Positions 11,701 to 19,439 of a DNA stretch of 64,000 nt are shown here, in pieces. The translations under genes and the position numbers were made by a program. The DNA comes from Callorhinus ursinus (lineage: Eukaryota > Chordata > Mammalia > Carnivora > Otariidae), in contig NW_020313255.1 of NCBI RefSeq assembly GCF_003265705.1, positions 257,013 through 321,012 on the forward strand, written 5' to 3'. The notes beneath the pieces are model-generated. The model saw only the letters and a list, made by a program, of their open reading frames with translations, was not told the DNA's origin and made no database searches. Position 1 is the stretch's first letter. Each line of letters begins with the position of its first letter.

Positions 11701-13738
11701 TCATCTCTCTACGAGTTCTGATGATACTACCCCTCAATGAGAAAGCAACCCACTCCCAACAGGACCATGGGGGTGAGGTGGAGGGCGTGGGGAGACACCC
11801 ACACCGTCCCCTTCAAGGAGGAAGGAAAAATGATGCCAGCTTGCACCAGGGGCAAAGTGGGAAGGAGGGACAGAAGCTCAAGCGCACACGAAGCCTCACT
11901 GCCTGCAGCAACAGGACATTCAGGGAACGATTTCCAGGGTGACATCCGAGTACGCCACTTGAGAACTCTCTTTCCTAACTAAAGCGTGCTGGCTGGCTCG
12001 AGAGGCAGCACGCCCTGCCTACAGAACAGGACGGGCACGGAGGTGGGAATACTTTCTGACGACTCAGCTCTTGGGTCCCCTGATTCATGCCGTTCCTCCA
12101 CACCTGGAGAGACTGCAGAGTGGAATAAAATCTCAATTTAAAGTAGGAGAGTGCCAGAAAAATCCCACACGACACACCTCAATCCCGACTGGAATGATCA
12201 ATATCAGGTCCAGGATAATTAGCATCTTATTCAAACTGGCTGCCTAATGAACCCCAAGAGCTCCTGAAATTCATTAGCAAGCATCTGTGGATCAAACAGT
12301 TCTCATCTCCTGTTCCCCTTCATAAAATATTATGATAGCTATGTAAATTAGTGAGTTGAGCGAAATGCCACTGCCATTTACCCCTGACTTCTCCCTGCCT
12401 GACTCAGCAGGTGGCATGCCATGTCCATGCAGCTCTGGCCTGACAATCCATTTCCACGTACTCCATTAATCCACACGCCTGTTTGGGGCTCGCTGGGAGC
12501 CTGGCCCTGGACACGCGAACACAGGCCCAGCCCTCGAGGAGCTCCTGTCCCAGGTGGGTTTCAGGGGAGGGGGACGCGGCGCCTGAGGAAGGTTTTTGTT
12601 AAAATGACACCGCTGGACAAACACCGGTGCCTGGCTCTAGCAGCCTGCTGGCTAACTGCCGTCCTGGGGTCTCCTACGTGGGGAAAGGGCCCAAGAGAGG
12701 GACTGCGTGCCTGCCGGAGGGTGGGAGCCCGGCGCCCCCCGCTCCTTGATGCCAGTTACTGACATCCGGCGTGTTCCAGAAGAGGGCTCACTCTGCCAAC
12801 CAGGGCGCTCTTTAGCCTGCGCCGGGCAGTACAGAACAAGCCACGGAACCATACTCACAAGTGACTCAGAAGTACCCCGGGGGGTAGTTACTACCATGAG
12901 CCGGTAGCCGGAGTTCGTCGCTCGTAAACACGTCCTCCACCACGTGGAATCCGCCCCAAAAGGCTAGGCTACATTCTGACAAGGAAGCGCTCCAGGGTGC
13001 CCAGTGGAGTTTCCTTGGGCCGCGAGCGTGGGACAGGCGTCTCAGCCCGGCCCCGGTGAGAAGGGTCGAGACAAAGCCACCCAAACGAGTTCCAAAAGTT
13101 AGCGACCCGAGCAACCAGCCACACAGGGGGTGTTTCGCATGAATAATCCGTAGAAAGTGGCCCTCCCAGCGAGGAGACCCTTCCCCGGGCTCCGCCCACG
13201 AGCCAGTGTAAGGGCCGCGCGGGAGCAGGGGCTCAGGGCCGCGTCGGGCCCGCAGCCGCTCGGTGGCAGGCCCTGCGCACGGGCCGGCCTGCAGGGGAGG
13301 GGAGGCACCGCTCCGCGGCGGGTCCCTCCTTCCCCGGGCATTGCCCCCCGGCTCTCGAGAGCCGCACCCCAAGGGCAAGCAAGCACAGCTGCTGGGAAAA
13401 ACCACGAGGCCCTGCCGCGCGCGGCGACTTCGCGTCTCCGGCCTCAGTTTCCCCGCCTGCCCCAGCTCCTCGGGCCGCTGCAGCTGCTCAACGACAGGCG
13501 CTCGGCCCGGGGCCGGCCCGGGGAGCGGGGAAGGTCGGGAAGCGCGGCGGCCACAGAGGGAGGCGGGAGGGGGCAGGCCTGCGGCCGCGGCCGGCCTTAC
13601 GTGCTTCAGGCAGCGCTCCTTGAGCTTCTCCACCGACGTGTCCTCGGTCGCCTCCTCCGGCCACTCGGCGCCGTCCGAAGCGCAGATGTGCAGCCGCAGC
13701 ACCTTGCCCGCGAAGATCCTCTCCTCCTGCACGAACAT
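2519..13738 (-). CDS. UBAC1: UBAC1 (KPC2), coding exons 1-7, 3' end beyond the window
   Basis: Joined minus-strand exons 13738-13601, 10113-9993, 8897-8824, 5049-4942, 3917-3815, 3518-3410 and 2747-2519 give 294 uninterrupted codons. All six complete introns have GT donors and AG acceptors, and all phases agree. The product matches UBAC1 (ubiquitin-associated domain containing 1, also KPC2 or GBDR1), about 405 residues in human. Seen here: a ubiquitin-like region (about residues 14-98), a helical linker, a first UBA domain (about 193-234) and an Ala/Pro/Glu-rich linker. The second UBA and STI1-like region are missing, so they must lie left of position 1. Family knowledge: KPC2 is the non-catalytic partner of the RING ligase RNF123 (KPC1). 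The Ubl binds KPC1 and the UBA domains bind polyubiquitin, and the complex acts on p27Kip1 in the cytoplasm during G1. There is no frameshift or premature stop, so this is an intact partial gene and not a pseudogene. Confidence 0.96.
3410..3518 (-). CDS. UBAC1: UBAC1 exon 6 (first UBA, N-terminal helices)
   Basis: The exon is 109 bp, with a CCCACAG acceptor and a GTACGT donor. It encodes an acidic stretch, then [20 protein letters not shown] and KALRLN. The M-G-F loop followed by a conserved helix is the ubiquitin-binding signature of UBA domains. The His codon after LRLN is split by the intron (CA in this exon, C in exon 7). Confidence 0.96.
3815..3917 (-). CDS. UBAC1: UBAC1 exon 5
   Basis: The exon is 103 bp, with a CCCTGCAG acceptor and a GTATGA donor. 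It encodes [20 protein letters not shown] followed by [14 protein letters not shown] and one base of an Ala codon. The heptad-like leucine/isoleucine spacing suggests an amphipathic helix just before the first UBA. Confidence 0.96.
4796..4885 (+). repeat. possible ancient L1M-like fragment
   Basis: TTTGTTTCAAAATAATTTTA followed by a diverged stretch ending in CCTTCACCC and GGCTTCCC resembles a widespread L1M-type interspersed repeat. It lies in UBAC1 intron 4 just downstream of exon 4. The call rests on recall of the consensus only. Confidence 0.4.
4942..5049 (-). CDS. UBAC1: UBAC1 exon 4
   Basis: The exon is 108 bp in phase 0, with a TGTGTAG acceptor and a GTGAGT donor. It encodes 36 residues beginning [20 protein letters not shown] and ending QTNIRD. 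This is the charged linker between the Ubl and the helical segment ahead of the first UBA. Confidence 0.95.
5053..6589. other. UBAC1 intron 3, purine-rich segment
   Basis: No exon-like segment is recognised on either strand. A G13 homopolymer lies at 5593-5605, and a purine-rich stretch at about 5900-6330 on the plus strand may be decayed retroelement sequence that I could not classify. Confidence 0.4.
6590..7010 (+). repeat. ancient MaLR/MLT-type LTR-like repeat
   Basis: A string of motifs in the order typical of this repeat class is visible: GACCTGCC, CCTAATCAGGCAAGCCCTGA, ACCACGTGGCAAGGAA, CACCTTGATTTGAACCC, and a GAGCCTGAGCACAGG...CAGCTGAGCCTGCCC tail. It lies in UBAC1 intron 3. The exact family is not resolved, and no coding capacity is seen. 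Confidence 0.5.
7499..7704 (+). mobile_element. Can-SINE, plus orientation, in UBAC1 intron 3
   Basis: A full-length copy starts GGGCGCCTGGGTGGCTCAGA and ends in AAATAAATAAAAAATC and a (AAAG)n tail. It has a perfect 11-bp target duplication, AACCAATTCTG, at 7488-7498 and 7705-7715. The perfect duplication suggests a relatively recent insertion. Confidence 0.96.
8824..8897 (-). CDS. UBAC1: UBAC1 exon 3
   Basis: The exon is 74 bp, with a TTTTTCCTAG acceptor and a GTAAGT donor. It encodes [20 protein letters not shown] followed by SAEEK. This is the last strand of the Ubl fold plus the start of a basic/proline linker; the RAPSPLPKM stretch is characteristic of UBAC1. Confidence 0.96.
8968..9152 (+). 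mobile_element. Can-SINE, plus orientation, in UBAC1 intron 2
   Basis: The head is GGGGCGCCTGGGCGGCTCAG with the standard middle and an AAATAAATAAAA tail. The imperfect target duplication is ATGGGCACAAGAG on the left and ATGGGCGCACGAG on the right. It lies only about 70 bp from exon 3, close to the branch-point side of the intron. Confidence 0.94.
9160..9990. other. UBAC1 intron 2, no further feature seen
   Basis: The stretch between the SINE and exon 2 turns AT-rich at about 9480-9850. I see no recognisable repeat or exon in it. Confidence 0.4.
9993..10113 (-). CDS. UBAC1: UBAC1 exon 2 (Ubl second half)
   Basis: The exon is 121 bp, with a CCCCCAG acceptor and a GTAGGG donor. It encodes [12 protein letters not shown]...[17 protein letters not shown] and ends NIQDQ plus one base of the next Asp codon. 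It continues the ubiquitin-like domain. Forty codons plus one base fit the phase of exon 3 exactly. Confidence 0.96.
11392..11593 (+). mobile_element. Can-SINE, plus orientation, in UBAC1 intron 1
   Basis: The head is GCGCCTGGGTGGCTCACTCG. The copy includes an internal C10 run near 11520 and CT and A-rich tracts. A 16-bp target duplication (about 11376-11391 and 11594-11609) differs at two positions, so it is an older copy. Confidence 0.93.
12180..12440. promoter_or_regulatory. AT-rich conserved-looking element in UBAC1 intron 1
   Basis: An AT-rich island stands in GC-rich intron sequence and contains GGATAATTAGCATCTTATTC, GCCTAATGAACC, TTCATTAGCAAGC and TGTAAATTAGTGAG. Repeated TAAT/ATTA cores and the lack of recognisable repeats are typical of conserved noncoding enhancers. 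This is inference without alignment. Confidence 0.35.
12900..13600. promoter_or_regulatory. UBAC1: CpG-rich 5' part of UBAC1 intron 1
   Basis: CpG density rises steeply from about 12900 into exon 1 and continues beyond the gap. This marks a CpG island spanning the UBAC1 first exon, as expected for a broadly expressed gene. No TATA-like element is seen. Confidence 0.7.
13601..13738 (-). CDS. UBAC1: UBAC1 exon 1 coding part (start codon, Ubl first half)
   Basis: Forty-six codons start with [20 protein letters not shown] and end with LKERCLKH, followed by the donor GTAAGG. The ATG has G at -3 and T at +4, a partial Kozak context. It is the conserved family start and the only ATG in frame before the assembly gap. 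This exon encodes the first strands of the ubiquitin-like fold. An open frame runs on into the intron, but it is past the donor and is not coding. Confidence 0.97.
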
Positions 13739-13760
13739 CGCGCCGCCGCCGCCGCCGCCG
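13739..13760 (-). repeat. CGG trinucleotide repeat immediately 5' of the UBAC1 start codon
   Basis: Reading the minus strand, a CGG repeat of at least six units ends two bases before the ATG. It runs into the assembly gap, so its true length is unknown. It would lie in the 5' UTR. Confidence 0.85.
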
Positions 13761-14160
13761 NNNNNNNNNNNNNNNNNNNNNNNNNNNNNNNNNNNNNNNN
13801 NNNNNNNNNNNNNNNNNNNNNNNNNNNNNNNNNNNNNNNNNNNNNNNNNNNNNNNNNNNNNNNNNNNNNNNNNNNNNNNNNNNNNNNNNNNNNNNNNNNN
13901 NNNNNNNNNNNNNNNNNNNNNNNNNNNNNNNNNNNNNNNNNNNNNNNNNNNNNNNNNNNNNNNNNNNNNNNNNNNNNNNNNNNNNNNNNNNNNNNNNNNN
14001 NNNNNNNNNNNNNNNNNNNNNNNNNNNNNNNNNNNNNNNNNNNNNNNNNNNNNNNNNNNNNNNNNNNNNNNNNNNNNNNNNNNNNNNNNNNNNNNNNNNN
14101 NNNNNNNNNNNNNNNNNNNNNNNNNNNNNNNNNNNNNNNNNNNNNNNNNNNNNNNNNNNN
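13761..14160. other. assembly gap of 400 N
   Basis: The run of N is exactly 400 bases, so it is probably a placeholder size. It hides the UBAC1 transcription start region. Flanking sequence on both sides is very GC-rich. Confidence 0.98.
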
Positions 14161-14560
14161 GCCCCGGCCGTGAAGGTCACCGGGGCGGGGCCAGGCCGCC
14201 CGCGCGCTCTCCCGCTGGGCGCCGCCGCCGCCCCGCCCCGGCTCCCCTCGGCCGGCCGCCCGTCACTTGCCGCGGGCCGAGCGGTCGCCTCGCTCCCGCC
14301 GCCGGGCCGCCGGGGGCGCGCTGTCTCCGCCGCGACGGAAGTGCCTCACGGCGCGCGCCCGGAGCGTGCCGGGAGTTGTGGTTCTCTAGCGGCCTCGGCC
14401 CTCCCGCCGCCGCGCCGGAAGTGCGTCACAGGGAGCGCCCGGGGCCTGCCGGGAGCTGTGGTTCTCTTGCTGCTCCACCCGTTCCCGCCTCTGCCTGCGC
14501 TTTGCCGCTCCGGCCACGGGCACGCGGGACCGTTGAGTTTGGTGGTCCATTCTTAGGTGG
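14161..14560 (-). promoter_or_regulatory. UBAC1: UBAC1 upstream CpG-island promoter region
   Basis: This is extremely GC- and CpG-rich sequence upstream of the UBAC1 5' UTR. It carries CGCCGGAAGTG (a strong ETS/GABPA-type site, 14413-14423), a related GACGGAAGTG in the first copy, GTGCGTCAC (CRE half-site-like), GC boxes, and two TGCCGGGAG(T/C)TGTGGTTCTC elements resembling the ZNF143/THAP11 motif. No TATA box is seen. A promoter firing in both directions is possible, but no plus-strand gene is visible. Confidence 0.7.
14331..14470. repeat. two-copy direct repeat, 80-bp period, in the UBAC1 promoter
   Basis: Positions 14331-14390 and 14411-14470 align without gaps at 51 of 60 bases. Both contain GGAAGTG, GCGCCC and TGCCGGGAG.TGTGGTTCTC. 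The spacing is exactly 80 bp. Confidence 0.85.
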
Positions 14561-14653
14561 GCCCTGAGTGTAAAATACACAACAGATCTCCAAGACTTCG
14601 CGGGGAAAAGCAATGAAAAATACCCAATGTTGCCTTTATACTGATTACATCTT

Positions 14654-14677
14654 TTTAAAAAAGGATTTTCTTTATTT

Positions 14678-14714
<37 letters not shown>

Positions 14715-14886
14715 CACTAGCAGGCGGAGCGGCAGGCGGAGCGGCAGGCGGAGCGGCAGGCGGAGGGAGAGGGAGAAGCAGGCTCCCAGGAGCAGGGAGC
14801 CCGATGCGGGGCTCGATCCCAGGACCCTGGGACCATGAGCTGAGCCGAAGGCAGACGCTTAACCGTCTGAGCCACCCAGGCGCCCC
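14654..14886 (-). mobile_element. Can-SINE with internal tandem expansion, minus orientation
   Basis: The reverse complement begins GGGCGCCTGGGTGGCTCAGA. A long GA run (about 14680-14710) and nearly four copies of a 12-bp unit (14721-14765) enlarge the middle. A diverged target duplication, ATACTGATTACATCTT on the left and ATATTGATTACCTCTT on the right, flanks it. Confidence 0.94.
14721..14765 (+). repeat. 12-bp tandem repeat inside a SINE
   Basis: CAGGCGGAGCGG is repeated three times plus a partial fourth copy. Other Can-SINE copies in the window have only one equivalent unit at this place. Confidence 0.9.
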
Positions 14887-14902
14887 ATATTGATTACCTC
14901 TT

Positions 14903-16320
14903 GAGATAACAGTCTGGGAGTACTGAATTAATTTCCCCTGCTTCTTTTTACTGCTTAAAGAGATGTCTACAAGAAGATTTTAAGTGTACACGAGGCAGCC
15001 TTTGCGTTTCTTTTGGACGGCATTGCTCTGGAGCGATTTCTCGAGGTTGGTCCCCAGCCCGGCGACGGCAGCACCTGGGAACTGGTCAGGAATGCGGGCC
15101 CCGCCGCCTCACCTGAACCTCCTGCTCAGAGGCTCCAGGGTGCGGCCCTCGGCTCAGGTGGCAGAACCGCTAGCAGAAACTTGGGGCCCCTGCCCCGGGG
15201 ACTGTGCACGCACTCCCTGTGAGGATGACGGATATGGAAGCGGCCCTTTGGGCCGGACCTAGACGAGGTGGCTGATCTGCAGCCACTCACTCCTCTCTTT
15301 CATCCAAAACTCCGTTACTGAGCAGAGACGAACAGCGCAGGGCTCCTGCTCTAGGAGGCTGGCAGTCTAAATGGGAAGGCCGCCCCAAGGTCTGTCCCCA
15401 AGCTGCTTTGTACACACACCCTCACTCTCCCCCAGAATCATTCTGACTCTGCCCAAACCTCGTTTGTCCAGGCTAGTGTTGAGTAATTGCTTCCCTGAGT
15501 CAGACCCTCTGCTACTCACTGAGCACACAGGGATGATTAAGGCCGGAGACAGGAGTTCTGCCCTGGGAAGAGGCGTCCCAGTGCAGGAGCTGGCGGCTAT
15601 GCAGATGAGGTCTTAGGGGACGGAAGGCAGCGAGTGGACCTCACTGGAGGCTGTGGGAGCGGTGGTGTGGATGGTGGTGACTCTGGTGGGGGTAGGGAGG
15701 AGGGCAGGAGGCTGCCTGGACGCAGGAGAAAGCCAGGAAGCTACTGCGTCCTTCCAGAGGGTGATGCGAAGGGCCTGAACCAAGACAGTGAAGACAGTGT
15801 CCTGTGGGCAGGAGAGGCGAGCCCGGCTTGGAAATGTGTCTGATGGAGGGCAGGTGTCGGTGAGAGAGCAAAATCACAGGCCGTGAGCGCCTCCAGCGTG
15901 GGTGACAAGGTGCACAGCGGTGCCGCCACCTGAGGGGCGGGGGGGAGGGGGAGGGTGTTGAGCTCTGCTCTCTGTGTGCAGGGGTGGATGTGCAGGGGTG
16001 TCCAAGGGGCCGGGGCCGGAAGGCAGCTGAATGCAGCGAGCTATTTCCTCTTCCAGATGAGGATTAGGACACGCGTGGACACGCCGAGGGAGGACTGCCA
16101 CCCAGCTTTGGGGCGCGGTCAGCAGCTGTCTTTGCTGCTTTGCAGGGTCACAGCTCATGCTCCTCCCGTGGCTGAGCCTCGGCGTATAAATACCCAGCCT
16201 CTCCCCCTGCCCTAGAGCTCCCCAGCGGCCCGGCTTCTTCCCGTGTCTAACCCCTGCCTCCCCCCCACCCAAAAGATGCTGGTCTCTAAAGCACGTCATG
16301 CACCTGACTCATCCTGGTGC
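14903..16320. other. intergenic, no gene recognised
   Basis: GC-rich sequence lies upstream of the UBAC1 promoter. Several short open frames occur on both strands, but none has recognisable protein similarity or consistent splice signals. A short GGTG/GATGG-rich patch lies at about 15655-15700. Confidence 0.5.
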
Positions 16321-16324
16321 ACCT

Positions 16325-16440
16325 GCCTCGCCCCCCACCTGTGTTTATTTAGTACCTACTGTGTGCTGGAAGCACAGCAAGAATAAGGTGGCTGCCCACT
16401 CTGGGAGGTGTTCTCAGGAAGAAGGGCTGGTTGGTCTGAA
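16325..16440. repeat. ancient dispersed repeat fragment
   Basis: TGTTTATTTAGTACCTACTG followed by TGTGCTGGAAGCAC matches a very common mammalian interspersed repeat ('...cacctactgtgtgccaggcac'). The family (MIR or L2 group) is not resolved. Confidence 0.5.
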
Positions 16441-16773
16441 CGCGGCAGGCCCAGGGCCCGACGGGGAGTCAGCACGAGCCTTGGCTCCCATCCCAGCACC
16501 AAGAGTCCCCAGGAAGAGCCCTGGGTGGTACCAAGGGTTTGACCTCCTTCCCCATGGTGTCCCCAACCCCTCTGACTCCCGCCCGGACTCAGCTCCTGGG
16601 CCCCGCGCAGGCAGTGACTGGGCCACAAAGCCTGGAGAGCGTCTCCTGGCTAGGGGGACCCCAGGTCTGGCCGCGAGGGGCGTCCACCCTGGCCCTCCTG
16701 GCTCCCCAGGGCGGCCCAGCCTGAGGGGACCCAAAGCCTCCAACAGCGGCTGCCCCGCCGTGCCTCCAGGCGG

Positions 16774-16787
16774 CCACTAGAGGGCGG
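16774..16787 (+). promoter_or_regulatory. CTCF core motif
   Basis: CCACTAGAGGGCGG fits the CTCF core consensus CCASYAGRKGGCRS at all 14 positions. It lies about 2.3 kb upstream of the UBAC1 promoter duplication. Confidence 0.55.
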
Positions 16788-17499
16788 GGGCGAGCCGCGG
16801 TCCTGCGGGCTGGCTGGTGACCCGCAGGCAGGGCCCAGCTGGAGTCCTCTCAGGGCCCCTGCTGGGAGCCCGGCTGGCTGGTGCCCGACTCTGAGGGCAC
16901 AGCAGCTCGGCCAGCACCCCCCTGCGAGGGTAATGGGAACAGGCCATAAAGGATGACTATGAGCTCTCCTCCAGAAAGCAAGAGGTAGGAGGAGGTGGTT
17001 GAGGGGGAAACTGAGGCATCCAACAAGAAGCAACAACCCCGTCACCCCTGTGGGTGCCCTGGGGAGCCCAGTTTGAAAAGCACAGCTCTGGGCCAACACC
17101 CTGCAGTGGGAGGCCCAGGCCCAGAGAGAGGAGAGGCTGGCATCTGGTCATTTATCCTGTTCAGCAAAAGCCCGCACCTGGCACCTGCTGCCGGTGTCTG
17201 GGGCGCTCCTGGTTCCCAGGATGCAGCCCCATGCTCAGCTGCCCTCCGTCCGGCACCACCGCCCAAGGTCGCCGAGTGTGGGAGTGTCCCACAAAGCAGG
17301 GGCTGCCAACACCAGGAATCTACTCTCATCCAGCTCTGGAGGCCACGGGCGTGGGCAGGGCTGGGCCCCTCTGTGGGGGAGGGTCTGTCCCCGGCCTGCC
17401 GCTGGCGCCCCTCGGCGTGGACACGTGCCGCACCCGTTGCTGCCCTGCCTGCCCAAATCTCCCTCCCCTCCCCGAGCCTCCTCCGTGCCCCTCCTCTCC

Positions 17500-17720
17500 T
17501 TGTCTTAGAGGACACCTGTCACGGGATACAGGGCCCACCCTCAGTCCAGGATGACCTCATCTCCAGATCCTTAACCGATCACATCTGCAAAGACCCTGTG
17601 GCCAAGTAAAGCCATGCTGAGGTCGTGGGCGGGTGCAGGCTTGGGGGGCACCCTACTCAAGCACCAGCCGAGAGGTCACGGACACCCTCCCTGCGGGGCA
17701 TGTGTGAGATGGCCGCACCC
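17500..17720 (-). repeat. ancient MLT/MaLR-like repeat, reverse orientation
   Basis: The order GACACCTGTCACGGGATACA, GGGCCCACCCTCAGTCCAGG, ATGACCTCATCTCCAGATCC, CACATCTGCAAAGACCCTGT closely follows a widespread mammalian interspersed repeat in reverse complement. The exact subfamily is uncertain. Confidence 0.6.
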
Positions 17721-17764
17721 CGCCCCGAGGACCCGAGGCCTTGGGAGTCTTGCAGATAGGAGTG

Positions 17765-18060
17765 GTCCCAAGGTTAATTAATTATTACATTAAAGATTCG
17801 CCTGCTAGGGGCCCTGCAAACAGGAAAAGTATTAATCACTCGTTTCCTCAGAGTGACAAGTGCATTTCCCTAAATTCCTGTGCTGCTGACTTAACCGAAT
17901 GCTAATCTCCCGGCTGCCATTCCCATGAAGTCACAGCTCATGAATATTCCAGTGTCACAATTTGCTTTTTAAAAGGACAGACTTATTATTTCATTTTTAA
18001 GCTTGCTGTCACGAATAGTAATTTTCCAGGCCCTGAAATAATGAAATAGCCTTGATTTTC
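17765..18060. promoter_or_regulatory. AT-rich conserved-looking noncoding island
   Basis: An abrupt AT-rich island contains GGTTAATTAATTATTACATT, GAATGCTAATCTCC, CATGAATATTCC and GAATAGTAATTTTCC. It has no recognised repeat structure and no coding frame. The composition and TAAT cores suggest a homeodomain-type enhancer; this is inference. Confidence 0.4.
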
Positions 18061-18361
18061 TGGTCCCCCAGATGGTCCCGGGAGGCAGTCCCCGCCCTGT
18101 AGGGGGCCGGGTGAGGGTGCCGGGCCTCCCCACCACGCACTCCAGACACACAGTCAGCCCACGTGTCAGCCCACAGAAGCATCGCTGAATAAGCCGTGAG
18201 CGGGCTGCACCCCCTGCCCTTGCCCTGTGCACTTCACAGTTTATAAGCAGGTGTACCCCTCGGCTCCTGAGATCCTGCAGTCACTCTATATGCCTTGGGC
18301 CACAACGGTGTCACCAGCCGTGAGCCAGCCCAGGAGGCAGGAAGCTTTGCCGAGGAGCTAG

Positions 18362-18510
18362 ACAGAGGCCAGTTCAAATGCCGACACCGAGAGATCCTAG
18401 GCAAGTCGCTCTGGGCCTCCATTGCTCACCTATGAAAAGGGGTCTCAAGCCAGGATTTGACCCAGGCTTACCCAATGCCAGAGCCAGTGTTCTTAAGCCC
18501 CTCGCTGCGG
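18362..18510 (+). repeat. MIR-like SINE fragments
   Basis: GTTCAAATGCCGACACC, then CCTAGGCAAGTCGCTCTGGG and GCTCACCTATGAAAAGGG, follow the MIR core. The adjoining 18450-18510 reads like the reverse complement of a MIR 5' part. Confidence 0.65.
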
Positions 18511-18849
18511 CCTCAGGTCTGGAGAGACAGAGAACCAGGACCCACGGCCCTGTCATTTCGGAGCTTCGATTTCCATGGAGCAGGAACGATGGCACCCCAG
18601 AGCAGACAGAGGCGGGGTACCACCCAGCAGCGTCCCCAGGAGCATTTTCCCAGTGTGATCTCTACCACCTGATGCAATATAGGCTATTCCAAGCGCCCAA
18701 TAAACCGTAGCAATTCACTAAATACGTGTTTAAGTGGAAAATCAGATGCCATGGCTCCCTTCCATAATTGTTCATATGGGAAGGAACTCCTTTTCAGAGG
18801 TGGGCTGATGGTAGGTGGGAAGCTCCTTGGACCCCATCCCTCTCCCTGA

Positions 18850-19325
18850 ACCTCAGTGCCCTCTTCAGTGCTGGCCTCCCTGCCCCCAGCCTGTTTCCAG
18901 ACAGACCCTAAGGGCCCTCACCACAGCCGTCCCGCAGACTCGGTGGGGGGGCACCTCCTCAGCCTGGCCTCAGGTCAGCCTCCAAGGGGGCCGAGCCCCT
19001 CACCCCCCAGCCCCGCACCCCACCCGCCTGGGCTTCCTCACGCTATGCACCCACAAAGCCCCCGCCCCAGCTTGCACTGTCTCCCCACGGCCCCCGAGAC
19101 TCCACTCAAGCATCCCTCTGCTGCAAAGCCCACCCTGGCTGCCTCTACCAGGCATGAGTCCCCCTGGATCCGAGCTCAGGCCTTCCCGTTTCCCTGTCTT
19201 CGCTTCTGCCTCTCCCTCCTCACTGGCAGGCCTCTGTCTCCTGGACCCCGGCCCCAATACAGTGCTCGTGGGAGAACAGGCAGTTGGCCACGTTCTTATT
19301 TGTTTTGAACGAGTGATGAATGAAT
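18850..19325 (+). repeat. possible L2-like 3' end
   Basis: ACTCAAGCATCCCTCTGCTG, CCCACCCTGGCTGCCTC and the terminal TTTTGAACGAGTGATGAATG resemble decayed LINE-2 3' sequence. The call is weak. Confidence 0.4.
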
Positions 19326-19400
19326 AAGTCACTCTGGGCCTCAGTTGCTCATCTGTGAAATGGGGGAGGGCTGCGACACAGGTTTACTCTGGAAATAACA
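19326..19400 (+). repeat. MIR-like SINE fragment
   Basis: AAGTCACTCTGGGCCTCAGT followed by TGCTCATCTGTGAAATGGGG is a clear MIR core match. Confidence 0.75.
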
Positions 19401-19439
19401 TGCACTGACAAGGTGTGGCCCGGGAGAACTACTCTCAGA

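Noticed and set aside
12866..13738. 290-codon minus-strand frame beginning at the UBAC1 ATG
   Set aside because: Only the first 46 codons are coding. The frame reads through the GTAAGG donor into intron 1, and the true continuation is at 10113.
13263..14567. 434-codon plus-strand open frame over the UBAC1 first exon
   Set aside because: More than a quarter of it is the N gap; the rest is antisense to UBAC1 exon 1 and CpG-island sequence.
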